64,000 nt of DNA, from NCBI GenBank assembly GCA_022606425.2, contig JAHDVF020000448.1, forward strand, positions 85,877-149,876. Reading direction: 5' to 3'. This DNA comes from Lepidostoma basale. Taxonomy: Eukaryota > Arthropoda > Insecta > Trichoptera > Lepidostomatidae. A program made the position numbers and the translations under genes. Every line of letters starts with the position of its first letter. Positions within the stretch are counted from its first letter, which is position 1. The notes beneath the pieces are model-generated. The model was not told the origin of the DNA. It saw only the letters and a list, made by a program, of their open reading frames with translations, and made no database searches. Shown in pieces: positions 41,026 through 53,272 of this stretch.

Positions 41026-44000
41026 GTATGTATATAATGCGAAACCGTTTATTTTATTTGCTTTTTTGTACAGAAAGTTCTCGTATTAGGACATTCAAAT
41101 TTTTTTTGTTAAAAAGTTATTCGTATTTTATTTTAACGTTTTGCGTTGTAATATCATCAACGAATAACCCATAAAACGGCTCATTTTAAATACAAACTTT
41201 CACTGGTGCTCTCTGGAGTCAATATATTGACTTAAATTGCTTTGTGTTTTCTATCACAAGCTACACAAAATACCACTTTTTGGATGCAAATTATCTGATT
41301 GAACCAGAAGGACAAAACCAGAAATATTAAATTTAATTCAATATGTGAATTTATAAGAGTTATTCTTAATAATTTCTCTTATTTATTGCAAATGTATTTT
41401 GCGAACTATTTATACTTGATATTTTTTCTTGGTAATTAACAAAATTAACTGGCTTTATAGATATTTTTTAATTGTTATATTGGTCTCTTGTTAAAAATGA
41501 TATATTTGTATATATAAATGGTTGAAACTAACTAACTAACTAACCATCATGCCATTTCCCCGGAGGGGTAGGCAGAGAGGATGGATTGCCACACTGGCCT
41601 GTCCTGGCACACCTCTCGGGCTTCCTCCACATTCATGGTTGAATTTTTCATTTAATTTACTGCGTACAATTTGATTATGTATAAACAATATGTAGTCAAT
41701 AACATTAGAATGTTATTTATTGTTTCTTGAAAAATGAAGTCAAACTACATATTAAATAATTAATACGAAAAGAAATGTCCGCTTTCTAAAAGTTTTATTA
41801 TATTTTATGTGAATGACATGTTTCGCCTGTCTAAGGCATTATGAAATGCCACATTTGATAATTAAAATGTGTAACATGTCATTCACGTGAAACATAATAA
41901 AACTTTTAGAAAACAGACATTTTCATTCATATTAATTCGAACATTAGATAAGTTGACGCACAGAACAGATTAATATTATTTCAAAATAGTAAATCAAAAT
42001 TGGTTAATGGCTGATTCAACTGATCTATTCTTAGTACCTGGCAGACTCGCGCTATACCATTAACTCAAACATCTGTCAGTTGATATCACAATCTGTTGAA
42101 GAAGATTCTTTAAACAAACTTCTTGTTCTCTGATATTACACTTGAATTAGTAAATTGTATCTTCTACATTTCTGTTCTTTTACCCTTTTGAAATATTTAA
42201 GTTATAAAGAATATTCAAATCAACATAACGGATATATTCTAAACAAATACGCTTTGTAAATTATCATCCCACACTCTGCCACCGCTGGTTAATTTTGGTT
42301 ACCAAGTGCTTAATTGTGTCAGGGAGTACCCATTCCATTTTGAAAGTAAGTTTTTCTTACATTAACATACAAAATATATCCATACAATTTCGGTTTATTT
42401 TAAAAGTCTTCATTAATAAGGAATCCTTTATCTTTTGCGTATTTATCAAATGTTACTTTTTGCGATGTGGCTATCTTTTAAGAATACTATTGATTTGATT
42501 ATGCAATGTTTTTTATTTCTATAATTGTTTGCATATTTGAATCTCTTATATTTTTGTTCCATCACTGATTTCATTTCTCAATCTAAATTATCTTTTCATG
42601 TTAAACTGTTTTACAATAATAAGTTAACATCACAGTAATCTCATTATATGGCGATTGTATTTGGTTTTATGTTTTCCATTACTTTAATTTGTTTTAAATT
42701 AAGCTACTGAATGAAGTGTATATGAAACTTTCAGATATATCAGATAATACAAGAAACGAGAAATTAAATCACCAATACGTCGTGGAGCAAAAGAAGAGAT
42801 GGAGACAGAAAATAAAAAATGAAGAGGATTTAAAAAAAAATCTCTCCGAGAAAAAGAAGCAAAGCCTGCAGGATTTACAAATAAAATCAAAGATTTTGTT
42901 GAGAAGAAATTTACACAAGAAAGCTCTTAAAACAAAACCTAATAATAAAACTCCTCCAACTTCCCGAGCTTCTATTCTTAACAAGAGTGACATTTTAGAA
43001 CCTACCAAGGAGGAGAACATTTTATTTAATTCATCCACTGAATTGCTGGATGTTACTAGTACTAATCCATTAGAAGTGGTAATACCCAATACAAGTAATG
43101 GTATTCAGAGCCCAGACAAAGAAGTTGATATTGTGGTACCCCCCTCGCCTGCTCAACCCGAACCTGACACAAATAAAGTGACTTCTCCAAAAAGCGCTGC
43201 TGTAAAAATTCAGTCTTCATACCGAGGCTATCGAGCCAGGAAAATTCTTCAGTCTTCAAAGTTAAAAGCTGATGGGGACAGTCTGACACCTCCTATTGAT
43301 CAGACGCCCACTTTTGATCTGCCTTCAGCTGATCTTGTTAAAGTCTCCAAACGCCCTGCGGCTCCTACAAACCTGTCTGTAAATTACCCTTATAATTTTA
43401 TTGGAGCTGTTAAAACAAAACTAAGGCATGCAATGGATTCTCCAAAAAGAAGTGAAATAAAAAATTTATCACCACATAATTTTAGCGTATCTCCTTTGGA
43501 GAAATTGAGAAAGGAATGTATTGCGAATCCGTCATTCTTTACACTATACAAAAGTGGTATGGACTCGGTGTGTGTAATGCCAACAATTAGAAATTTTTCT
43601 GACTCTGTGTATGATAAGCCATATTTTTCTGAAACAAGCTCTGTTCTTAAACATTTTGATGCCAAGATTAACAATTCTTGTGAATTTTCTGTTTATCAGA
43701 AGGCTAGCAAAACTGCGTTATCTGAATTAAAACCAATTTCTGAATTTCCTCGGGAAGTTATACAGAAATCAACTGTCATATCGGAATTAAAATCTTCTCT
43801 GCAAGAAATTCAAAATCTCACAGTTTCCATAACATTCAATGAGAAAATGAATAATATAAAATCAAATTTCTATCAAGAATACATAGGTACATTAAAAGAA
43901 AAAAATAATAAATCATTGGAGAATTCCAAATTGTCCAGTGAATGCCCTGATTCGAATATCTCTGAAGATAACTGCTCTACAAGTACTAATATTTTAAATG

Positions 44001-47000
44001 CTCCTGACATTAATTTAATCTGGTCGAGAAAAACAGATAACCCTAAACATTGTGAAGAAAAACCAAATCTATTTCAGAATCAGTTCAATAGTGAATTGAA
44101 TCTTTTGGACTCATTTAATGAATCACTACGCCAAGTGCAAGTAGTTGAAGAGGTAATTAAAAAAACATATAATTGGATTATGCTTATTTCAGTATTTAGA
44201 ATTCATGATATATTTTTAACTGCTTTTTTCTAGGCATTGACATCTGTGAGACGACACTCGAATCTCTCTAATTCATCTCAACTCACAGACTGCTTTTCGG
44301 AAATTGTAGCGACTGACGGATTACATTCACTTTGCGATCCTTTCAACATCAGTTCAACCCACGAATTATCAAGCGGTGCCAAAAGATCCCTCAACGCAAA
44401 GGATGTTTCGAGAAAACTCGAGTTGGACCACGAGTCTCGGGGCATTACTATTAACTCACATAAAAAGTCCAATAGATCGTTTAATTTATGTAATCAAAAT
44501 CAAGTTACTGATATTATGAAATCTCTCAAAGACATAAGTAGAGGTTCTGAACTTCTCAGAAAGAAATTAGACAGCAATGTGTTTAACGCTAGATTTGAAA
44601 CAAATATAGATTCTTCCAAAACATGCTCGGTAGAACGAAGAGAGGCCACATCTTTACACGAATCTCTGTCGCTCCCAGATAGCATGTTAGATTCTGAGAT
44701 TTCAATGAAAGATGTGTCTAAGTGCGATGATTTAAAACTAGCAAGTCATTTAAATAAGTTTTGTGTTTGCTTGGTAAGTTCATAATATTTTTTATAAAAA
44801 AAAGCATTTTTTTAAACATTGTTTTATCAACTAATTACTCTTTATTAGTTACGGTGTAGTTAAGTAATTTGTATTTAAATACAGTTGGTTTTTGCAGATA
44901 ACACAATATATTGAAGATGAAAAAGTTCGATCGGAATATCTTAATGCTCTCTTGAAAGTTCGAGAGAAAACATTAATCGATGCAACAAGACTGGAGTTGC
45001 TGTGTTTACAGATGCAGAAGAAGCAAAACCTCGAGCTCGTTCCACTTTTAAAGAAGAGACAGCGTGGACTGCTGCTCAAGTCTCAGCAAGAGAGAAATGA
45101 AATTAAACACATTCAAAAGTTTCAACAAGAGCAATCTCAAGAAAGAAAAGCCACCCTGAAAAAACAATTAAAACATCTGAAAAAAATGTTTTCTTGCCAA
45201 GGAAATATTATTGATTTAAAAAAGAGAAGCAATATGAAAAATACTTCTTTACTTTTGCAGTCCAAAAGTGGTTCTCAGTACTCCCCAGTTAAAGTAATAA
45301 ATTTTTCATTTGATAATGAATCCAATACTAGCAATTCTGCTTATTGCGAACTTCAAGAGAATTTGGAGAAAAGGAGAATGGAATTAATAAAACGGAAAAA
45401 TAAATTGGACGATCTCCTTCGCATGCAGTGTGCTATACAATTGGATGCGGCGGAAGTCAAACTTATGGAACATAGATTAGTGCATAATCATATTGCCACA
45501 AAGGATCAGACAGATAAACCAATTTCTTTAGAAAACATAATTTCCGATGACGTTGAAAGCTTGAAATGTGAGGTTCCTGTAATAAATGTGGATAAAACTG
45601 TAATTAATTTGCAAAATTCCTGTGCAGATAATCAAGTCAGTGACAGTGAAGACAGGTCAAAACACTTGTGCAATACAAATGAATCTGATTTTATGAAAAT
45701 GAATAATTTTATGTTAAGTGGAAATAGTTTAAATAAATTATGGGAGAAAATTACCAGTAACAAAATTAAGAAGTATGTTGATGACAAACTATACAGTTTA
45801 TCAAAAGAGTCACTGGACCATTTTTTCGAAGAAGCCAAACAGTTGGCACTTCAAGATTTACTGAAATCTTTGCAATGCGATACCTCTGAAGAAACCAATG
45901 TCCCCTGTTCTGAGTTCAGTGATGCTTGCAAAGCCATCTCCAGTCATTTAGCCGAAAATTCCTCTGATACAATTAAACAGGAAACTGACAAAGAGTCAAG
46001 TTTTTGTAAGACTGGTGAAATTGACTCGTCATTGAATCAACAAGTACAAAGTGAACAACCAAACATGGTGAATGAGATGCCTGAAGTAATGAGTATTAAT
46101 TCAGAGACTGCATCACGGACGCAAGAAAACATGTCTGAAACATTTACAATTCCGGAGAATATTTCCACTTGTCCCAGTGACCACAGTGATTCTTCAAATT
46201 CAACAGCGCATAGTCTTGTAGAAGAGCTCACACGAATCGATATAAATATTTTAAACGATCGCTGTGAAAATGAGGACTTGAATTTGAGTTTACCGCAAGT
46301 TTGTGAATTAAGACAAATCATACCATGTTCACCAGAGAGACAGTCCGTGATTACTAAATCGGTTACGAGTTCCAAGTCAAAATTTAATTTAATGCCTATT
46401 TTAACATCCAATGCTACAGACAAAATTGAACCACGTCTCAACGACTCTATTATTGGAAAATTGGGTAAAGCTGTGTTTGAGAAAATTGATTCAAAAGATG
46501 ATTATAAAGAAGGTTTAACATATTTGAAGGATAATAACCTATTGGATTCAATGGACCTATCTAAAACACACAAATATTGTACAGAGTCGCATTCACAATC
46601 TTTTGATAAAACTGAGGATAACAAAAACATCGTTGAAATTAATAGCCAGATGGTTAACAAGGATAACATTAAAAATAATAAAATATTACTTGATAGAATT
46701 GAAAATGATAATTTTTTAAAGAGAGGAGATGCTTTAATCAAAGGGGCAAGTCAGGATGATGTGATATACATACCTACTTTGGAATCTAACGTACCTGCAA
46801 AAAAGACTTTTTCTGATAATAAAGTTGAGCCACTTAAAGTGTGCAATTTGATTGAAGAAAAATCAAATTTCAATGAAATATTATCAGTTCAAGATGGTAT
46901 ATCTCCAAGCCCTGAACAGAGCCCGCGAGGTTGGTGTTATTATACATGACCGTATATTTCATGCATTGCTTATACTTTTTTTTTTTTTTAATGTTTCCAT

Positions 47001-48709
47001 CATCCACAGATTCCCCAACTGGAGAGTACTCCCCTGCTGCTGTGTCCCTGTCAGTGTGTAGGATAGACGAGGCAGAAGAACTCAGGAAAAAGCAACTCGC
47101 CATTGAATTGGAGGTGTGTATAGCAAATACTTATTTTTATAAACCCAATTGAACTCCAAAATGTGCCACACACTGTTATTCAAATAAAACATTGTAAATA
47201 TGCCCGTTTTAGCCTATTTGTGTAATGAGTACAGATATTTGAATGAGTACATTTATCTTAGATATATAATGTGTTATTTCTTTTGTGTATGTGCATAGTT
47301 TTATACAGTTAGAAAGACTATTTCATTTGTGTTTTTTCTATTATTTTTGAGATCCATCCTGATGATGGTAAACAGTCTTCAAATCAACAATTACTAAAAG
47401 AAACAAGATAAAGAAATTCTTAATAAATCGATTAAATAATATGAAAAAACATATTTTTTAAATATGTATATGGTTGAGCACGGTCTATTGATCAATTCTT
47501 GGGATCTTCATTATGCCAATGTCTTAGACAGCAAAACATATGTTACTGGTCAGACACTGTCAGCGACACAGTACTGCTTGAATAGAATTAAACTTATTTC
47601 ACTTACCATACACCTCAATCAACCTGAAGATAGACTAATAATCTCTGAAACATTAGTCGAAGAGGACACTATAAGACTAGGACATACCCAGGATTCTAAG
47701 ATTTTTTTTTACTGAAACTAAATTTTTTTGATTAAACATAAAATTTTATTATTAACACCATCAAACTTTGTTCTTTTCATAATGGTGAAAATTATGTGGG
47801 TATAATTGAAATTTAACTGATTATTTCAATGATAAATATAAAATGCATAAATTCCCCAATGGAAATCATTTGATTAACTTTAGAAATCTATTTTTATCAA
47901 AATGGTTGATAAAATAGTTAGAAATAATTAATTGAATGTTACCTGAGGATTGTTGATTAGAATACTCTAATCTGTTCATGTAATCAGCAGAATTAATATG
48001 ATTTGGAAAATCAAAACTCATCTTAGTTTTTTTATATTTTTAGATAAAAGCTTTGGAGCAACAATCTCAATTGTCCTTCTGTTTGGTACGAGAGATACCA
48101 GATAAACCGCCACCACCATACATACCTCCTTCGGAGGAATCCAACAAGTTGAATGTTATTGTCAGCCCCAGAAGCGCGCCCAGGAGGACAATGCCAGAGG
48201 CCATCCATACCATAGAATCCTACTGCAACTGGCTTTGGAATCAGTTTTCCAGTGGCAATATAGAAAACATTACCTGTTCTGATTTTTCAAAAGGGGATGA
48301 TGCTGCACTGAAAGTCAATGGCAATGTTTACATTTTTGATATATGTCGCGAGATCTTTGAGGAGGAGTTCGCCGAAATGAATATAAAAGACTGTCAACTT
48401 TGGGAATTCAATCAGAAAAATCCATTCAAATCATTCTCCAAAGAAGATGTTTGCGGGAGAGTAGAAAGAAAAGTCAAGGAAATTGTCGGTTTAGAGAATG
48501 ATATGTTGAAGGAAAATCTCATCATCAACTGGGCACACAAAAGGCACGACCATGTTAATTACCTCCTAATCAAAGAACTTTACAAAGAAGAAGTTTTTTG
48601 GGTAAATATTGAGGAAAATGAGATAGATGTTAAGAACGAGTTAACCGATTCTATTTTAGATAAGTTGATACACGAAGCGTGCCTTGAATACAAAAGTTTG
48701 TATGGGTGA
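40818..48709 (+). CDS. CEP350-like centrosomal protein, complete 7-exon model
   Basis: The join is 40818-41025, 42323-42345, 42704-44152, 44234-44773, 44898-46929, 47010-47113 and 48044-48709: 5022 nt, 1673 aa, all phases consistent. Features are an IQ-like motif at about residue 242 (AAVKIQSSYRGYRARKI); a strongly charged coiled coil at the start of exon 5 (about 745-850); long Ser/Asn-rich disordered stretches; EAEELRKKQLAIELEIKALE before VREIPDKPPPPYIPP; and a C-terminal globular end with LLIKELYKEEVFWVN and VKNELTDSILDKLIHEA. The last two blocks match the C-terminus of CEP350, a microtubule/centrosome protein. I see no CAP-Gly domain, and the protein is about half the human length. Orthology is likely but not certain; another coiled-coil centrosome protein is the alternative. 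Confidence 0.72.
41525..41640 (-). repeat. LINE family A-type tail, minus strand
   Basis: CTAACTAACTAACCATCATG, then CCCGGAGGGGTAGGCAGAGA and a GCACACCTCTCGGGCTTCCT coding remnant ending at TCCACATTCATG. It is in CEP350-like intron 1. Confidence 0.7.
41773..41935. repeat. Inverted-repeat element with Penelope-type tail
   Basis: Arms AAATGTCCGCTTTCTAAAAG and AATGACATGTTTCGCC pair with ATGTCATTCACGTGAAAC and CTTTTAGAAAACAGACATTT. A related arm (GACATGTTTCGCC, CTAAGGCATTAT) occurs at 29945-29975. It is in CEP350-like intron 1. Confidence 0.6.
42323..42345 (+). CDS. CEP350-like exon 2: 23-nt microexon
   Basis: It has the acceptor AATTGTGTCAG and the donor AAA/GTAAGT. With the carried base it encodes GSTHSILK and converts phase 1 to phase 0, exactly what exon 3 needs. 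Without it exon 1 would join exon 3 out of frame. Confidence 0.65.
42704..44152 (+). CDS. CEP350-like exon 3: basic region and IQ-like motif
   Basis: 483 codons. The start is LLNEVYMKLSDISDNTRNEK after a TTAAG acceptor. It contains a basic helix (EQKKRWRQKIKNEEDLKK) and SAAVKIQSSYRGYRARKILQ. The donor is GAG/GTAATT, phase 0. Confidence 0.82.
44234..44773 (+). CDS. CEP350-like exon 4
   Basis: 180 codons, Ser-rich, starting ALTSVRRHSNLSNSSQLTDC. It ends FCVCL at GTAAGT. It is phase 0 on both ends. Confidence 0.82.
44898..46929 (+). CDS. CEP350-like exon 5: coiled coil and long disordered region
   Basis: 677 codons plus one base. It opens ITQYIEDEKVRSEYLNALLK, then a Lys/Gln/Glu-rich coiled coil (LLKKRQRGLLLKSQQERNEI) for about 110 residues. 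A second helix around KRRMELIKRKNKLDDLLRMQ follows. The rest is acidic and Ser/Asn-rich. It ends SPEQSPRG, phase 1. Confidence 0.85.
47010..47113 (+). CDS. CEP350-like exon 6
   Basis: DSPTGEYSPAAVSLSVCRID then EAEELRKKQLAIELE. Phase 1 in, 0 out; the donor is GAG/GTGTGT. A helix starts at EAEELRKK and runs on into exon 7. Confidence 0.85.
47460..47715 (+). other. Unrecognised 83-codon open frame in a CEP350-like intron
   Basis: It includes VEHGLLINSWDLHYANVLDS and LTIHLNQPEDRLIISETLVE. The composition is protein-like, unlike the surrounding AT-rich intron, but there is no start context or splice signal linking it to the gene. It is most likely a fragment of a mobile-element protein. Confidence 0.35.
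48044..48709 (+). CDS. CEP350-like exon 7: conserved C-terminus
   Basis: 221 codons and TGA (48707-48709). It has VREIPDKPPPPYIPPSEES, then IHTIESYCNWLWNQF, then the final block LLIKELYKEEVFWVNIEENE, ending in Ile/Leu/His-rich helix. This supplies the main evidence for the CEP350 call. Confidence 0.86.
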   Translation: MKALEQQSQLSFCLVREIPDKPPPPYIPPSEESNKLNVIVSPRSAPRRTMPEAIHTIESYCNWLWNQFSSGNIENITCSDFSKGDDAALKVNGNVYIFDICREIFEEEFAEMNIKDCQLWEFNQKNPFKSFSKEDVCGRVERKVKEIVGLENDMLKENLIINWAHKRHDHVNYLLIKELYKEEVFWVNIEENEIDVKNELTDSILDKLIHEACLEYKSLYG

Positions 48710-48956
48710 TGATAGTCTGAAGAGTTAACTTTTTTTTTGTTTGCCCCTCTCTATGCTTTGGGTAAGATAACAGATTGATTAACTGTGTATTAATCATATT
48801 TAAATACATAATTATGTTTACTCTTTAAAAGTCAAATTTAAGATTTTTTCTTCATACTGTACATTAATTTATTACATTGAAACTGTTTTTAACTTAAAAA
48901 AAAAAACTATTTTTAAATCTATAACCAGAAAAAATATTGTAATGGTTAAAACGAAA

Positions 48957-48962
48957 AATAAA
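48957..48962 (+). terminator. Polyadenylation signal for the CEP350-like gene
   Basis: AATAAA about 250 bases after the stop codon, the first perfect hexamer on this strand. Confidence 0.5.
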
Positions 48963-49183
48963 TTTTGTTAGTGTAAACAATTTATAACATATTTTCTAGT
49001 ATATTCAGCACTATTACAATTGTTACTGTTGCATTGTTTTATAAATTTGTAATGCTAATAAATGATACAGTTGTGTGAAAATTGTTAAATAATGTTAATA
49101 TCTGGTATTAAAAGTTTAAAGTGAAGGTATTGATATAGTAGATGTGATAATTATGGATTGTACTCATGGTAAAGATTTTTTGT

Positions 49184-50455
49184 TTCTTCTATATTCGCCA
49201 TACTTTGTGTTGTAGATGCTTTATTTCTCTTTTTCTTTTTCATATATTTTGTATTATATATACAACACTTATATTCAAAAAATTAAAATTACATACACAT
49301 GTTTCGGACAACCAGTCCTTCTTCAGTGATACGTATTATAAAGATACATATTTAAAATATTATAAAATTGTTTACATGATCTGATAGATGTTATAAAGAT
49401 TTATTTTGGAACATTTATGCTTTTGTTATAACAAATATTACGATTCAATTTAAAATTTAAAATAAATATTGAAAGTACTTATTGGGGTTCAGATAATTAC
49501 TTACGACAAAGGAAATAAATCCATGATTGGACTTGACATTAAATTTATTTGATTATTTATAATGTTGTCTTTATTTTTAATAGCTTATTTAATTTCTAAA
49601 ATTTCGAGATTGCTCAAAGTTATATTTCTATTATTAACATGCTAAATTTCAACCCCAAATTGTTAAATGAATGATCTTTTTCAACAAGGTGGTAAGCAAA
49701 TTCAAAAAAAATATTATAAGAGAGACATTTTATGTGCTCTTTTATTCTTAATTTAAAATTACGCCTTGTTTTACCTATATAAAAATATGAGCAATTTATA
49801 AATCCCTGATTGAGATAATTTATCTTCCTTGTCTTTATTATTTTTTACTAATTTACCTAAATTATTGTTTGTATAAAATGCGGGTCTAATGTCACATGGG
49901 AGTTGTTTTAAAATTATCTTTGTTAAATTATTAATATATAAAAATCTACGCCATTGATTATTATTTATATTATTATTGATGGGAGCTGGAGAATACAAGA
50001 TTGCTTTAGTAAATTTATTTTTGATTTTTCTTTTTAAAATATTATTAGCTATATTTTTAATTGTATTTAGTTCATTATTATAATTTTCTAAAGAAAGTGG
50101 TACATTAATTAAGCGGGTCAACATGGAATGGAAAGTTGAATGTTTATGTGAGATCGGATGGTTGGAAGTGTTGTGGATAATATTATCTGTATATGTAGGT
50201 TTTCGATAAATATTAAAATTGATTTTTTTATTAATTACATTAAAAGTCAAATCTAGGAAGTTCAAATTTTTATCATGTTTTATCAAGCATAAATGTTCCA
50301 AAATAAATCTTATAACATCTGTCAGATCATGTAAACAATTTTATAATATTTTAAATATGTATCACTGAAGAAGGACTGGTTGTCTGAAACATGTCTATGT
50401 AATTAATTTTTTTTAAATATAAGTGTTGTATATACAAAGTATATAAAAAAGAAAT
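49184..50455 (-). mobile_element. Penelope-like retroelement with inverted terminal arms
   Basis: A perfect 13-bp target duplication aaagattttttgt (49171-49183 and 50456-50468) bounds a 1272-bp insertion. The two ends are inverted copies of about 200 bp: TGTTTCGGACAACCAGTCCT and GATACATATTTAAAATATTA at the left versus the complementary GACTGGTTGTCTGAAACATG region at 50290-50410. The minus-strand body encodes reverse transcriptase and the start of a GIY-YIG nuclease. This structure (inverted pseudo-LTR plus 5'-truncated body) is typical of Penelope-like elements. Confidence 0.88.
49500..50301 (-). pseudogene. Penelope-like RT C-terminus and GIY-YIG domain, frameshifted
   Basis: The open part 50301-49771 reads NLNFLDLTFNVINKKINFNI, then YRKPTYTDNIIHNTSNHPIS, the FLDLT / YRKPT block of Penelope reverse transcriptases. 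SGIYKLL opens the GIY-YIG motif. After a frameshift near 49785, YFYIGKTRRNFKLRIKEH supplies the YIG half. The RT palm is missing because the copy is 5'-truncated. Confidence 0.85.
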
Positions 50456-52065
50456 AAAGATTTTTTGTGTTTATAAATACAAAAAGAATAGTTTTATGAA
50501 ATGCGGTTCATTGTGTATTTAATAAAAAACAAATTTATTCATAATTATTCAGTTTTATCATGATATTATATCGTTTTGTATTAGCAATCTCAAAAATAAT
50601 AAATTTATAGGCGTGAACCTTTTCGAAGTGGTTTTATGTATACTCGTATATCATTTTAAAGTATGAAAAATAACTGAGTACCTTCACACATATGTTATTA
50701 ATTTCTATGAAAATCGTGATGTTGATGGAGTAGGGGCTGACATCCTAGTCTACAGTGTTGATTTAACTATTTTATAAAATGTTTGATGATGATTTGTCTA
50801 TTGCTTGGCTTGTTTTTTACCACAATAAATGACTGAAATTATTGTAATTGTTTATTTGTTATGAATTCCTGAACACCTGACATTACACAAAAGTGTGGTC
50901 CTTTGTTTACCCTCTCTGTATGTCTTTTGACTAAACAGATGCATCAGTATCTAAAATGTACTGCTAAGGATTATAGATTTTCATTAGATTGATGTACTTC
51001 CTCCTATTTTGTGTAGTTAATTGATAAGAGTTAGTGATTTCCTATATAAAATACATTATACATGTATATATATATATCTAGTCTAAACATATCTCCAAAC
51101 TTCAAATAAAATTTATTAAAATTCTGGCTTCCTTGTATCTTGTAATTAATTAGTTCAGCCTCAATAATAATAATACGCTAACTTTTAAATGCCATTTTTC
51201 TGATGCAATCACCTGTTTTAAAACTAAAACATCTAAATATGAACGCTGCATCTGATATTCGCGATCGGTTAGAAATTAAAATAATATAAATATATAATAC
51301 AAATTGGGTTTTAATTAGGGTATGAAATATGAAAAATATGGGTTTTCAGCTAAGATCCGAAATTTGACAGATTATTTACGCATCTAAGGTCTTCATACCG
51401 GTGATTGTTCCAAGCTAATGGCTACTGCAAAGGTCTAATCCCTGAAATTTGTACTAGGGCAACGCTTCGCCTTAACTAATCATCCTAGAAGAGTTTGCCG
51501 AGCGAAGTGTGGATTTCCTTGAATTTAGGCTGTCTATTATACAGAATTCGGGTATATGTAACTTGGTGCCATTCCACATAGCGCTTTGAAGACTGTCCAG
51601 CAAAGTTTATACTGGATTCTTTCTGAATTTTCTAAGCCAGTGAAGTTCTTTGATATGTTTTGTTATGTGAGACTTTTTTGGAATACCTTTAATGAGTCTT
51701 GCTGCTGCATTGAAGGCAGATTAAGGTTTGTTTATTTGTTGTTTTGGAATGTTTGCATGAATTTCATTACATGTACAAAATACAAGTTTGCTGAAGCCAT
51801 TAATGGTGATGAAACGTGTCACACCAGCTAGAGGAATAGGAATATATGTGGAGTGAATAAAATAATTGATTATTACACAGATAAAATATGTATATTTGTA
51901 TTACATTTTTTTTTTAAATTATGGACACCAATTTACAACATTACAAATTTACAAACTTTATTTACATTTATCAACACCAACACTGCCACAACGCATTTAG
52001 TTTACATAACAAAATTACCAGTTCACACCAAAAATATGTTTTTCGATTTGTTACATAACCTATAT

Positions 52066-52534
52066 CAGTGATGGCGAACCTTTTTGAGAAGTACCTAGAT
52101 AAAATTTTGTTCAATATTTTTTTTAGTACTAGCTCGTGGGTCACTAAGTCAATGGCGTCACTTGGAAAGGGGAGGGTAATTAAAAACATATTTTTTTGGC
52201 TTTCACTTTTAAAATCCTCCAAAAAATTGTCCCCGTTCTACGATGCAACAAGCTTCGTGACAAAATGATGAAACACAAAGATTTATGACCACGTATGTCA
52301 TACACAGGTGCACAATAGAGATACAATAGAAAATCAGCTCGCCAATGTCCACTTGGATTTTATTTTTATAAATTCGACACGATATCTATACATTATTTTT
52401 TAAAAATATATTTGATTGTCTGTTCTCTATTTTATGATATAAAATAATAAATTTATAAAAATCAACACATAGGTCATTTTAAAAGCATTCGTGGGTCAAT
52501 GTCTGACCCGTGGGTCATAAGTTCGCCATCACTG
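52066..52534. mobile_element. hAT non-autonomous element
   Basis: The ends CAGTGATGGCGAACCT and, inverted, CAGTGATGGCGAACTT are textbook hAT termini. The 8-bp flanks acctatat and ccctgtac match at five positions, a decayed target duplication. It is 469 bp with no intact ORF. Confidence 0.78.
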
Positions 52535-52837
52535 CCCTGTACGGAGACCTGCATCATTGACAATCATTTTATTGAAATCGATATGCCATGTTTTCATTGC
52601 TTAACATTTTTTTATACTAAAATTTTTTAATTTTCTAGGGGTAATTCATTTGGCTAATATTTCCGATATCATCTCTAGACATTTCTTTATCTTTCATTCA
52701 TCTTCTGCCATTTACGCCCACGTACACATTTGGAACTAGAATTGTTTAATTCATTGCAGAAATAAAATAACTCGATATCATGATTCAATAACATTTAAAA
52801 ACAAATAGGTTTATTTAATCAATTGTTTTGATATATA

Positions 52838-53272
52838 GGGTGTTTTTTTTAGAGGTTTGGTTTTTAAACTGGTAACATTGTTTCTACAGACTGTCAATTT
52901 GACAGTCGGCAGTTGATTTGTAGTCAGTACGTTTTGCCATTTCACCATGAATAGATTGACGTCAGAAACGAGCTTGCGAATTGTGCAAATTTATTTTGAA
53001 AATCATGGTACGTCCATTTTACGGTCGACATAATCGTCCATCTGAGCAAGTTATTCGGAAGACCATGGATCGTTTTCGCACCACGTACACTCTAGTGGAT
53101 AATACGCATCCACAAGGACGACAATTGGACTTCATGATTGCGCTTCATTCGAGCTGGCCGTGGCGCTCATACTCGTATGCCCGAAATCATATAAACAATA
53201 ATGGCATAAAATTATGTATTAAATAAAGCCAATATCATAGAAATTTTGAATACCTCTAAAAAAACACCATAT
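52838..53272 (+). mobile_element. Tc1/mariner-type deletion derivative
   Basis: The ends GGTGTTTTTTTTAGAGGT and, inverted, GGTGTTTTTTTAGAGGTA stand next to TATA. Inside, LTSETSLRIVQIYFENHG then RPFYGRHNRPSEQVIRKTMD match the N-terminal DNA-binding part of a transposase. The catalytic domain is deleted and the frame shifts before RPFYG. Confidence 0.75.

Noticed and set aside
42769..43089. Antisense frames over the CEP350-like exons (such as 42769-43089 and 46037-46441)
   Set aside because: They are shadows of a long, clearly coding plus-strand exon with matching splice sites.
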